Origin: Corythucha ciliata
Taxonomy: Eukaryota; Arthropoda; Insecta; Hemiptera; Tingidae
Assembly: GCA_038030265.1 (NCBI GenBank)
Contig: CM075942.1
Coordinates: 45,474,751 to 45,538,750 of the forward strand
Length of the DNA stretch: 64,000 nucleotides
Direction: 5' to 3'
The translations under genes and the position numbers were made by a program. Positions within the stretch are counted from its first letter, which is position 1. The number at the start of each line of letters is the position of its first letter. Of this stretch, positions 25,321 through 37,402 are shown piece after piece. The notes below the pieces were generated by a model. The model had not been told where the DNA came from. It did no database searches and saw only the letters and a list, made by a program, of their open reading frames with translations.

Positions 25321-25825
25321 CACGTCCTTCGCAACCCCCCTGGCCTGTAGACGACTCCTCAAGTTTTGAGGGCTGAAATCCGCAATGCCTATAACACGAA
25401 AAAAAATCTTAAAAGTGAAAAAAGTCGGACTTCGTGCGGGGTGAATTTTTTTTTGCAGAGGATAACTTTTGTCGCAAATGAGTTGCAGAATCGAACCCTG
25501 GCCGGTGGTGTGACCTTAACGTTAACATCCTGTATATGTGACGTGCAATCAAAGCCGAGATTGAAATAGTTCACATTAGTTTCCCACGTTTTCAGGTAAT
25601 CTGAATCCGAAAATCAAATTTCCGGCCCCCTACGCTAAACGTCGTATCAAAAACGATGAACAAAAACCTCACATTTCAGCACTTTTCACCTGATTTCACC
25701 TGTTTCTGGCTGTTTCTTCCCGTGTTTCTAGTGTGCTGAATCCGAATTCGTTATCAAAAATCTTAGCAACCCCTAATAAAACACCATTCCACCATACAAC
25801 CATCGCCAACCAGGTGGCACACATC

Positions 25826-26011
25826 GACACTCAAGCGGCAACAGATGTTGGATCAAACCCCTGACTATACATATGAAGGCTCAGTGTCACATCTCCTACT
25901 TCATCTACGCCAACCAGGTGGCGCTGGTGTAGATGAAGTAGGAGATGTGATACTGAGCCTTCATATGTATAGTCAGGGGTTTGATCCAACATCTGGTGCC
26001 GCTTGAGTGTC
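25826..26011. repeat. Foldback with 83-bp arms
   Basis: Arms 25826-25908 and 25929-26011 pair nearly perfectly (GACACTCAAGCGGCA and its inverse at the tips). The 14-bp word GCCAACCAGGTGGC occurs just outside the left arm (25805-25818) and again in the loop (25909-25922), which hints that the inversion was templated at that repeat. Confidence 0.9.
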
Positions 26012-26814
26012 TTAAGACCTATAGACTATAGACCAAGAACCCGGACCATGATGAAAGTGTTCAATGGCCCAGAACTCCTCACGGACCCCCAATCTACGAC
26101 GAAGGTGCCTGCTGAAGAATATAGGAGACGTACCAAATTGCTCTGTATATGGAGGTGACTATGTAAAGTTAAGGTACGTGAATTGGGTAAATCGGCATCC
26201 AAAGATAGCAGCAACATGGCCTCACTTCCCCCAAGAGGCGATTGCCCATCAACGGCTGTTACGCACCTTCCAGGTCCCAAGTGGTCCTTTATGAGTGCTA
26301 CTATGTCGTTTTTCACAGTTGATACTGCTTTCTTTGGTTAAGAACCTACTCTACATCACTAGCATGGTGTTAATTGGCGGTAGTTGGGTTTTTGAGAATA
26401 AAGTCGGATTCAGCACACCAGAAACACGGGTATTAGAAACAGACAGAAGTACAGGTATAAAACCTCGCTTGACAATAAAGAACTTTACATCTGTGAGGAT
26501 CTCTTCTTGGTGCTCTCGTTTGGGTTTGGGGGATTAAAATTCCGATTAAGGACTTCTAAAAACATAAGTAATGAGCGGAAACCATATTTTAAAAAATTTT
26601 AACAAGCGACAGCGTGGTGAAACCCCCCCCCCCCAACCCAGTATCTAAAAATCCACTCAAATTTCGGCGTGTTTCCGGGGTTGTAACGTTTGGCAAAGTT
26701 GAAATTCAGATTCAGCACACCTGGAAACATTAAAATCAGTCTTCAAACTTAGTCCCAGAGTTTTTTCCTGGAACTAGCCCTTGTGGTAACCTGCTTCCTG
26801 GACTAACTGTAGTT

Positions 26815-27265
26815 TGAGCTTTGATGTGGGTTCGGAGCTGTGCAGTGGTAGGGGCTTTACTGTGGTTGGACCATTTCTGTGGCGGACTTTGGCTCTGGTT
26901 CGACCTTCGCTGTAGTTAGAGCTTTGCTGGGGCTGCTGGCTGGGTCTTCTTTGTTGTTGGAGCTTTACAGTGGTTGGTACTTGACTGTGGTTTGAAGGTT
27001 CTAACTGTGGTTAGTGGTTTTGTATATAGTTTGAGATTTGCTGTGGTTGCACCTTTGCTGTGGGTGGACCTTTGCTGTGGGTGGACCTTTGCTGTGGCTG
27101 GACCTTTGCTGCGTGGCTGGATTTTTTCTGTGGATGAGCTTTGCTGAGGTTGGGCTTTGATGTGGTTGGACAATGGTATGGCTGGACTTTTTCTGTGGAT
27201 GGACTTTGGGTGTGGTTGGACCATTGTTGTGGTTAGATCTTCCTGTGATGCTGTGGTTGGATTTT
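26815..27265. repeat. 19-20-bp minisatellite, TTTGCTGTGGTTGGACC
   Basis: About twenty degenerate units of CTTTGCTGTGGTTGGAC; the best are at 27040-27120, where three near-identical copies are adjacent. The 102-residue minus-strand frame (26916-27224) is this repeat read through. Related TTTTGTGGTTAGAGC words occur at 25140-25320. Confidence 0.8.
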
Positions 27266-27689
27266 CATTGTGTTCGAAGGTTTACGCTATCGATACCTCG
27301 ATACGCCGGTGATACGTAGTGCGAGGCTTTTCCTCAGACAACAGACAATTTGTGGGCACTCGGCAGTGGCGGCGAAAGTCCACCGGCATTTGGGGAGCAA
27401 GAATCTGAGCAGTTAAGATTTAACCCCCCCCCCCCCCAACGAAAATACCATTTTTCGAGACAATTATACCTACATGTGAAAAAATACAATTTTTGAGGCC
27501 AACATTCCAAGTTCCACACCAAATTTCCCGCTTCTATGAATGAAATTCTCTTGTTTCTGGGTTAAATTTCCTAGGTATAATTTGTGGTCTAACGACGCAG
27601 TTTTATTAGATAAACGACGAGTTATAAGCTAAAACGTCTACATCGGCCATAAAATGGCGTATTCACACTATTCAGAGCAGAAACTTGGA

Positions 27690-28260
27690 GGGGAGCAAGA
27701 GGTTGCCATGAAATGTAATTTTCCCTCTGAACCAAAGTGCCCATTGAGCACATTAAAATACAATCTTCGTGGGGTTAGCCCTTTCAAAGCCGAATTTCGT
27801 GGATTTGGATCCCAAAGAACCAAATTTCTCGGGTTTTAATCACCCAAAAGACCAACGACACAGACGATTCCAGAGTCACATTCCTCTGCTTTATCTTCTT
27901 GACTGGAATAGTCTTGGTTAGATGGCTAGAATTGACAGTTTTCTCCACTTTAAGCCAAAATTTCAGAGATTTTGCCCTTTGAAAAATCAATTTTGAAGGG
28001 TTGACTCCCTCAGATCCAAATTTGCGGGGTTGATTAATTAAAAAGTCATATTTCACGGGGTTCAAGAAAGTGATTTCACACGTTCGTGGCCTTCATAGAA
28101 GCAATTTCGCGGATTCAGCACTAATGGAACCCACTTTTGCTGTTTTGGAAAATTTGATAACCAATTCCATGTTTGGCTCCATATAAATACAAGCAATTCC
28201 GTTGGTTTGGCTCTATCAAAGCCCAGTTTGCTGATCTGGCTTGTTAGAAACCAATCTCGT
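27690..28260. repeat. Minisatellite family A, block 5
   Basis: Repeats of AAGCCGAATTTCGTGG, CCAAATTTCTCGGG and AATTTGCGGGGTTG type; strongly diverged, with an apparent non-repeat gap at 27870-27950. Confidence 0.65.
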
Positions 28261-28269
28261 GAACCCGAA

Positions 28270-31200
28270 TCATGTTGTGGAAGGCGCAAACGATACTTTT
28301 TGGGAGTAGCAGTAGATGAATTCAACACTAAGCCATTTTTTTTCTCCAATCCTCAAACATTGGATTGGGGGAGCGCTCTCCCCCACAAGACCAATGGGGG
28401 AGCATTCGGTGACCCTGAGCCCCACTTCCGCCGCCACTGCGGTGAATATCGGCAAATAATTGAGGGGGCTTGCGATGACTACATTTAGCGTTCAAACATG
28501 AAGGAAAGGATGTTGGAGGTTAGACCATGTGAGATAGCACCGAGGAAAACATTGTCGATTAATACAAAAATTATGGTGTCCGCCATTAGTCCTGTATAAT
28601 AACCCATAGAAATGAAATCTTGAAATTCAGGGTCGGGATCTGGATGAAAAGGCAATTTAGCCACAGAAACTCAAGTTTTAAGCACTAATGCTCACGATTT
28701 TCCCGATTCTAAACTAGAAAAACGGCATGGACTGGCAAATTTAGCCTTTTAAGTTTTCGTGTTGCTCACGACATTCAAGCCGTGAAAGGACGAACACTAA
28801 TTTACACTTCCAGCTAAACGCATTGTAGGAGTTGTTGACTATTTCATCTCACGAAAATCTAAGTCATTTCCAGTAGCAATGATTGGAAGCTCAACGGAGG
28901 CCCCAGATCGTCGAATATTGTAGTCCCTAAATCGATTTTCCTCCTTCGTCTACATCACGCTTATTTTCTGCAAATTCTTCTTTTTTGCCCCCATCCTCCC
29001 AACTGTCATCCTTGCGGAGGGATCACGAATTTACGTTGTTACATAACGTAATTTATTGTGTTGTCGTTGATGCGCGGTAGAGCCTCACAGTCTCTTCGTG
29101 GGTTTTTGTTTTGACTGCAGCACTTAACTTATTTCCCACTCTGAAGCTGTCTTATTAGCCTAATGGGAATCGTAAAAACTCGGTCTCCTCAACCCTTAAA
29201 AAATCTCCCTTTTTTTATGGCAATAAAAAATGCACTTAACCCCCTTTCCCTTCCCCTTATCACTTGAATCTTGCAAAGTAGAGCCCCCCGCATTATACTC
29301 TTAATTTACTAAAATTTGATTCACCGAGTAATAACGCATAAACTTGTCCCATCAGGGTTTCGAGGCAACTGTACGCGAGCTAAGTCCGCCGTGATATACG
29401 ACTGGTTTTAGGTTTATACTATACGCTATTAAAGTCCGTATGTTTAATAGTCGGACGGAGGCGGGTCGCAGGTGGCGGGGACGCATCGCGAAGCCCCTCG
29501 TGGGATGATTCATAACAGTTCAAGTTTTAAGAGGTTGATGTTCATGTGCGGGGGGGGGAGGATGTTGTTTTGCGGGGCTAGCCAACCTAGAAGTTTGTTT
29601 TATGAGAAATTTTTTTCAAGGTCTGCTGATAATATTAGATGACGGTTTAATGTGTGGATGAGCAGAAGGGGGGGAGGGGGAAATCAATCAGCGAACAATA
29701 CTAACTGAAAGGTTGTGGTGGCATAGTGAGCGGCTCGATAGCTTTCCTCAACCCCCTCCACTATCCACCGCACTCCAACAAATCAACCCCTGGCCTACAT
29801 TCGCGTGAACACATTATCCACGTCACGCATCATCGCTCAACTTAACTCGCTTTCGCGCGCCTTAGAAATGTTGTGTTTAAGGTAATTCTGCCCCTCGAGC
29901 TACACACAGAGGTGAAAGATCAAAAAGCATTTTATCGTAACAGTCTCAGTGAAACTATGTGCAAAGAATGACGAGGTTAAACGCTTAAAATATATAGGAA
30001 GACGAACGTGAGTGTGGGGGGGTTTATTTAGTCTCGGTTTACACGCCGGCCTACTTTGAAAAATGTATAATATTACCCGATTGCCACGGTTGCAGGTGTT
30101 CAGACTGTAAAAAACAGCAAAAAAAAAACTCTTCCATACATAGACGGAAAAAATAAATTACGCTCTCAAAGACGGCGTTGAAAGTTATCGACTTAAAAAC
30201 CCTTCTTCTGCCTCTCTTGCGGTGATTTAAATCAGTCAATAAACTATCTCAGTTTCCTGTTTCATTAGAATGTATACGCAGTTTTTCCGAAAGGTCAATT
30301 GAATCCAGGAGGGGGTCGACTGTATACCTTCGACTTCAAACAAGCTATGTACGCATTGTGACCTTTCAGATCCCAACTGAGCGTGGCCCTTTTTCTTACT
30401 TCCTGTAATTCAAATGTTATTACTTATTAGCGAGGTAATAAAGATCTTCTTTTTAAGTGTATTATAGTTTCTTTAGCTTAATTCTTAAGTTTTTTTTTTT
30501 CTTTCAATCTTAAATCCTCCCAAGATCCTTTGCTTCCGTTAGCCGGAGCAACATCTATTAAATTAATGCCATTTTATGACACCTAAGAACGATCCTCTTG
30601 ACTCCAGATGTTCCTACGCTACGCCTATCCACAAGAAGATTTATTTAAGGGCCCACCTAACGAAAAATAATTAAAGTTTGAATCCAAAATGCGGTCTTTC
30701 GACTAATTCATTTAAATCGTCACCTTCCAACATAAAAGAAACGGAGGAGGCAGAATGATTTAAGCCTATTGATTTTAAATAGTGGGAAATCCCACAAATA
30801 TATTATTTGAGCCTCAAAAGGGCGAAAAACTTTGTTCGAAAGAGGCAAGATTTACATTTTCTCTTTCTCTTCATTCCAATAGGTTTACTTCACCTTACAA
30901 AAAAATTGTAGATGAGGGAAAGGGTAGAGAAAAAATACTGGTCCCACGCTATGCAAAAAAAGGGGGTCGGAGGGTGAATTACAATTTCAGAGATCAAAGT
31001 AGTTCTCTTGCTCCCCCGCCCCTTCACAATCGCCATCACAGTTCTACTGTTTCCTTTTTGGGCCTCTCCGACGACTTTATACGTTTCTCCCTTTTTGGCC
31101 TACCACTGTCCTTTTCCCATTGGGAAAACTCTTCAAGGTTTTAACGTTCATTATTTTAAAAAGCCCTCGAGATGGAAGCTTTTGTTTGAAATGGGGGGAG

Positions 31201-33100
31201 GAGGAGGTGAGGGCTCTCTTTGGAAAAACTGAGAAAGAAGGCAAAGAAAAGAGCTCAAATCCAACTATAAATGGTATAATCTCCTCTCCAAATCCCTCTC
31301 TATAGGTTTTTTTTTCTATCGAAGGAATTCCCCTCGGGCCTCGCGGTGGTTGCGGAAGCATTTTTGTAATAAAAATGTCCCTTCTTTTTCAGATTCCCCC
31401 TTCCCAACCAGAAAAAAAAAGATTGCCATGTTACCCGGATTGACCTTAACCCAGATCGCCCACGTAAAAAACGCCATAAAACAGGACAGTTATAATAAGG
31501 CAATGTCCTAAATCGTACGTTTATCACTCTGATTCTACCTCTATGTCGAAGGGTTAACTTCTAGGGTCTAGAGTCGAACTAAGTTGCTCCTTTCGGAGAC
31601 AAAAACCCAGTTTCAAGCATGAAACTGTAAGTTTCATGTACCGCGGTTAAATAGCCCGTTTCTGGTTGTTGTAGTATATTTCACAACGAGTGAGGAAAGC
31701 GTCACTTTACGCGTGAGTTGTTTGGCGATCGAGGCGAAGCCGAGTTCGTTAATTACTAACGGCGAGCGCGTAAAGACGCTCCTCGCGAGTTGCGAACGCT
31801 ATTTTTCGCTTGACCGACCAAGTGGGAGGCACTTCACCACTACTCACTCCAAAGTTGTCACTCCTATCAGTGATGGCATAGCATATTTTATTATATTAGA
31901 ACGCACTTCATTCCGTTCGAGTGTGACCATGTGTGCGTAGCCGAGTGCCGGTAATCACACGAGTACGGAGTGAGAAGTGCCGTACGAGTATCGTACGCTA
32001 TTTTTCCTACACCAGTACACCAACACTAATATACAAAAAATATAAAATAACAAGGCTTCGAACGACACAACGTTTTCAATACAACATAGCTTCCAACTGG
32101 CGGCAACTAGCAAAAGTACGCAGCGTGCGGAATTAGCGTGTGGGATAATTCATTAATTCTGCAAGCTGGGAAAAACGACGGAGCGTGCGGAATATCATCA
32201 ATTCCGCAGGCTCAGCTGCCTTTGAACGTGCATAAGAGGCTGATTCCAGGCGGGGTGAAGGAAAAGTACTTTTTCGAGCTACCTGCTTCGTAAGTTGCCC
32301 ATTACGATTACGATAACATAATAACTCCAGTAACTTGAATGTTTCATAACCTGGTACTTTATAGCTTCAGTTTTTGAAAACTGTACAGTAAAGGTTTAAA
32401 ACTGACATGAAAAGTTTTTTACATGTCAGTTTTCTATAACCTTTGTTGAAATGTCATCACCTCAACCGTGATTATAAAAATATCTTATGACATGGTTTTT
32501 TTTGCCAAAAGAATAAAACTGGATAATATTCGACGGCGGTTGCGCGAAAAATAACGTACTTCACTCGACTATTAAGTTGTTCTACCCGCTCGTTTTTAAT
32601 TAGCGGCCTCGACAAGCCTCGTCCGCCAAAAAGAAAACCTCGCTGGTAATGCACCACGTACTAATCTTGTAATGTAATCTATTATACATGACTCCTAGCA
32701 GTGACGTAAAGTACTTTCGTTCACTCCGTGACGTAAAGTAAGCAAATAAAACGTTGAGATTAAAGTGTTTCTTTGATTGTGAGGTTGCCATGGTGAAAAT
32801 AGCCACTTTCTCCGTAGGTCAAGCGAAAAATATATTGTTTTGTCTATACCTACACAATAATTTTATTATTGTGGTTGTATTTGTTTGGCACCATTATTTA
32901 TTTAACGGGATGGAATCAATTTTGATGGGATTTTGAACTTGACGTTACGGGAAAAACAAAATGTCAGTTGGCAACACTGAATTCTCACTTTTAGCCGCGG
33001 AAGCGCTTTCTCTCGATTGTGTAACCGCGAACTCCTCGCCTGGTTTCCACTGAGTAACCGCCAGCTCTCCGCGAACTCCCCGCCGCATTTTCTGAATTCA
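28270..33100. other. Mostly unique non-coding sequence
   Basis: No recognisable gene. 31690-32220 is unusually rich in CG-containing words (CGAGGCGAAGCCGAG, AGTACGGAGTGAG) and has repeated CGTACGCTATTTTTC-like phrases (near 31795 and 31993), so it may be an undescribed repeat. Confidence 0.45.
32397..32434. repeat. Perfect 12-bp hairpin, ACATGTCAG arms
   Basis: AAAACTGACATG (32398-32409) and CATGTCAGTTTT (32422-32433) flank a 12-base loop AAAAGTTTTTTA. Weaker pairing (AAAGGTT versus AACCTTT) extends the stem outward. Confidence 0.65.
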
Positions 33101-33109
33101 TCTCGAATT

Positions 33110-34320
33110 GGCGCTTTGTTCTAATTTCATCCGTGAATTAGAACTATTTCTCAATCCGGTCTCACGCGATTCACGGGGTTTTTGGCTTAATTAATAACAA
33201 ATTTCAAAAGTTCACCTCGTTAAAAACCAATTTCGCCGGCTAAGCTAAAACTCCATTCTCAGGGGGGGGGGGGGGTGATTAACAAAAACAATAACGCGCT
33301 GTCCGCAGTTCAAAAACCAGAATTCGTGGGGTTGGGGTCACCCAAAATAAAATCTCATGGGTCATTTGCTCCGATCAAAAACCAAATTTGTGGGTTTATA
33401 GCTCTTCAAAAACCAATGGGGAACCTGCAGATTTTTCAAGCACTGGTGTTCATTCTTGAAGAGGCCTCTTCAACAAGACAATTGCTCACATTAGACAATG
33501 AAATCAATCAAGTGTTTTTTTTTAAATCGAATTTTAAAATTTTTTGAGTGGTGGTTTGATTACGTCAAAGGGCAGTTAATGAAATTGGTGATTTTGGAAA
33601 GAGGGGGGAAGACGCGTTTTCTGGGGGTCGATTTTTCTTGTTATTTGTAAACAAAACAGTTTAGACTTTTCTCAGATGCTTCACAACTGCACAATGACGT
33701 CATTTCCCCTCGTACCATCCATCCCCTTCTGTAGAACTTTGAAATTAATTTAAAAATCACCAGAAGCACCAATCGTGCTGCAACCACCGTTGATATCCTT
33801 CTGTCTATGAGCCAATTCACCGGTATACTTTTCTCCCAAATCGGGCATTCATGCAAGTTCCCCATTGGCGGGTTACATTATCAGAAAACCCCAATTTCTC
33901 AGGGGATAAGCAGTCAAAAACAAACTTGTGGGGTTGACTCTACAAAAAATCAAATTCACGAAATTGGCTTAGGTATATGCAAAAAAAAAACCTGTTTCGC
34001 GCTTCGCGGGTATTGTGGCTCAGTCAAACGTCAAAAACGGTGTCCTCCGCGAGGTCGTTTGGCTCGGTTCCCAACTGTATTATAGGCGTGACTAATTTCG
34101 AGCGGTTTCCACCTTCAAGAAATCAATAACGCAGGTCCTGACTCTTTGAGAAATGAAATCTGGCAGATTTGTTTCTTCAACAAATAAATTCCGCGAATTC
34201 GGCTCTACAAAAAAACAATTTTGCGGGTTCCACATTACAAAACCACATTTTTCCTGTTTTAGCCCTTCCAAAGATCAATTTCATTCAGGGGGTTTGACAC
34301 CACGGATCCGTCAATTTTTT
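33110..34320. repeat. Minisatellite family A, block 6, split by a MITE
   Basis: Repeats such as AAACCAATTTCGCCGG, AAACCAAATTTGTGGG and AAACAATTTTGCGGG flank the MITE at 33415-33866. A 14-base G run lies near 33262. Confidence 0.68.
33415..33866. mobile_element. MITE, AATGGGGAACTTGCA family (copy 2)
   Basis: Second copy of the element at 2343, 452 bp long and in the same orientation. The right terminal 50 bp and the TGACGTCA block (33695-33702) are nearly unchanged, whereas the left half has several indels. It is embedded in a family A minisatellite block. Confidence 0.83.
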
Positions 34321-34329
34321 TCCGTGAAC

Positions 34330-36170
34330 TCTCAGGTTGTAGGGATGGGGGCGGGCGTTTCATGTGAAACTTTGATCGGTGCTGGGATTTGAGTCACCCC
34401 ATGCTGGCCTGTTATTCGACTGCTTTGTCTCTTAAGAGTTAGATCAGCCTAACATAATAGTCTAAAATAATGTTATACCACTTCGTGAGTCCATTTATGT
34501 CTCGCCAGCAAGATCAGTAACCCCACCGAAGTATTTTGAACTTATTATTTTAAAATTATCGACGTCGTTCGTTTAAAGGCATCCTAGAAGTCTTTGAGTG
34601 TTACAGAGTCATCAATTTTCAATGACGGCTGGTAGATGAAAGTTTCTAAGGCTTTAATTAGAATAGCGGACGAATTAACGTCTTTTCTTACTACATGGCA
34701 AAGCGCTAAAGCTGTGGATTCCGCATATATAAATCAATGCCGAGGGATATCTCCTTTGTAAATGATTTAGCCTAATTTAGGAAGCTTATACCTTTTCTGA
34801 GAAGTAGGAGACACTTTGACTTATCTTTTTAAAGCCTGTGAAACAATATCGGAAACCTACGCCGTACGCTTCAGCATTCTATAATCCTTTTTTTTCATCC
34901 TATTCCCTTTATAACTATTTGCACCTCCCCTCTTCGGCAGAATTTGCCATAATGTTACTCTATCGTTCGTTTGACGTTATATTTAGCACTAAAACCTCAC
35001 GGGTCCGATATCAAATTTACGGTTACGACCAACATCACCCCCTCACCAGACTTACCCAACACCCGCGCAGGGTGCGTATGAAACACCCCCCCCCCCCAAC
35101 CATTCACCCAACCGTAATAACCCCCTCGGTCCCTTGGCACTGTTGTTGGGCCGTTTACGCTCACTCCTACTCATGTTTATATTACCCCCTGAAGCCTTCT
35201 CGTCTACACTTTATCACATCAGAACCTCGTGGTCGCGTTTTACATTCATAAAACCACTTGAGAGGGCTGATATACTCTTGAGTGGTTTCAACGTACCTAT
35301 ACACGAACCCGAACGATGAAGTCGCTCAAAAACGTCGAATATGTTATAGATTTGAATAGTTGTACCGTTCCTGTCTTTAATGTGAACGGACCTTTACTCA
35401 AACTCGTTTAAAATCACTTTGACCCCGACTTCGCCGTCGAACCGTAAATTTAACGACGGTAAGACACAATTCACTTCAAAATTCATAACGTACACGAACC
35501 CTTTCAATTTCCTATTCAACCCTTTTGGTCTGGGAGTCTGGAAGAGAGGGGCAGAGAGCGAAAAAAAAAAAAACGCCGGGGGAAAAGGTAAACCCTGCTG
35601 CCATTTCAATGAGCGGAAGTTGAAGCCCTTGTCCTTGGGACGGGAAAGAGTTGCAGAGGATCTATAAAGTTTTACAGTCCTTTCAATACTTTCAGAAAGT
35701 GCTTTAATTACCGCGAATAAATTAAGCCGCTCGTTTAGAAGCAGTCCTTGGTCGAGTTTATGAGGAAAGTAAAAAAAAAAAAAAAAGTAAGGAAAAAAAA
35801 AACAACTGGGGTTTGTGGGGGTGGGAACAAAAACATAACGTTTTAACTTAATTATTTTTCATTTTCATCGCCTAGTCGACGTCTCTTAGCATTGCACAAA
35901 CAAGCTCTTTTGAGGGGAATGGGGAAGTGTTATGAAACTCATTTTATTCTTACTTTAATCAGCTTCCGAAAGTAGGTACTGAACGAAAAAGAAGGAAAGG
36001 AAATAAAACAGTTGGTGACTTGTCTGAATTTAAGGGCTGTTTGCACGCCATTGGATGATAATTTCATTCAATTTTATTCAAGGGATCTCAATTTTCGCAG
36101 TGATGAAATGTTTGTTCTTCTTAGCTTGAAACCTTGGCAAGTTATCCAAAGTTAGCTTAAGGGCCTCTAA
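34330..36170. other. Unique non-coding sequence
   Basis: A 137-codon frame (34838-35251) is low-complexity and histidine/proline-rich towards its end, with no family signature. A C run lies near 35086. Confidence 0.5.
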
Positions 36171-36179
36171 TTCAGCCCT

Positions 36180-37285
36180 GAACGTCATTCACCCCATACA
36201 GCTCAATGATTCGGCCCTAAAAACTGATCAAGCACCACCATCGAAGCGAACCGTCAGTTTAACCATTTTAATTCCATGTTTTTGACACAAATACTCGCAG
36301 TTTTCCGATGTTTAAGGCGCGAATAGTCCGTAAAGCTAAATATCTCATAAAGCGCGAAATTGTCATCCTGCCATTTTTAAGGTGTAAACTACGAGTTTGT
36401 TTATTTGCAGGGCGTGAATTGCCCGCTTCGCTATTTCAAGGATGTAAATTTAGAAATTTTCAAGACTCGGAACATAACTTTGCCAATGGAACATCCCGTT
36501 TAGTCGCGGTTATTGTAGGGCACATTTAGTACTTTTTGCCGTTTTTAGGGCATTAGCAGGCAGTCTGGCCGTTTTTAGATTATAAATTGTCAGTATGGTA
36601 CCCTACTGGCAAATCCAGGCCTTAAAAATGACTAAACTCGCGAATTCACGCCCTAAAAATGAAAAAAACTGGCCACTAGCGCCTTCTGAAAATGGCTTGA
36701 CTCGTGGGTTAAAAACGGCTAATCTGATTATTTGCTTTAAAAAAGTGTAAAACTGAAGATTTGCACTATAAAAATCACAACTAACTAACTACTAACTAAT
36801 CGTAACTAACTATTGGCGGCATAAAAGATATAGCAAACTGACTGTTCCTACCAAAGAAACGTCTGAACTGACTACGCGCGCCTTAAAAATGGCTAAACTA
36901 ACCGTTCGCACCCCTGCGCTTGACTAAACTGACAATTCCTGAAAAGGGACAAACTGCTGGCTATATTCACGTCCTAAAAATTGCAGTACATAGACAATTT
37001 GCGCTCTAAAAACGCCCTAAAAATGGTCAAACTGAAACAGAGAAAAAATTACTTTATGCGGCCTAAAAATGCTTCAAAACTGATGATACGAATCCTGAAA
37101 ATTGCACCGACCATTCAAGCTCTAAAAATGGTCAAACTGACAGTTCGCGCCTTGAAAATAGCTAAGCTGACGGTTCATGCCCTAAAAATGGACCAAACTG
37201 AATATTCACACCCTAAAAATGGAAAAATTGGCAATTTTAGCACTAAAATGGGCAATCTGAATCCTCGCGCCCTACACGGATGGCG
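36180..37285. repeat. Minisatellite family B
   Basis: Repeats of about 30 bp on the pattern CCCTAAAAATGG-CAAACTGAC-ATTCGCG. Clear units lie from 36600 to 37280; before about 36560 the words appear in the opposite orientation (for example TTTTTAGGGC). The plus-strand open frame at 36981-37298 is this repeat translated and is not a gene. Confidence 0.75.
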
Positions 37286-37402
37286 CCTTACATTTTAGGT
37301 GGCCATCCCAGCTGGCTACTTACATGCTTCCCAGAATTACCTCCATCCCAATCTTCTAGTTCTACGAAAAATTTACCCCCCCCCCCCTTTTAGAAAGTTC
37401 TA

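Larger units (their letters stand above)
23081..25532. mobile_element. 2.9-kb foldback element, truncated second copy
   Basis: From GACTGTAACTCGCTT at 23081 it follows the copy at 50082 onward, and it ends GTTAACATCCTG at 25532 beside TATA. About 165 bp of the left end are missing. The right arm is interrupted at about 24690-25365 by unrelated sequence with poly-T (24859-24891), poly-A (25009-25035) and TTTGTGGTTAGAG-type tandem repeats. It also carries the 128-bp foldback at 23423-23550. Confidence 0.82.

Noticed and set aside
26916..27224. 102-codon proline/threonine/lysine-rich frame
   Set aside because: Translation of the TTTGCTGTGGTTGGACC minisatellite.
34838..35251. 137-codon frame, one of the longest in the window
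   Set aside because: No recognisable domain, low-complexity His/Pro stretch, runs through a C homopolymer, and no splice context.
36981..37298. Lysine-rich 105-codon frame with internal repeats
   Set aside because: It is the 30-bp family B minisatellite read in a frame divisible by three, not a repeat protein.
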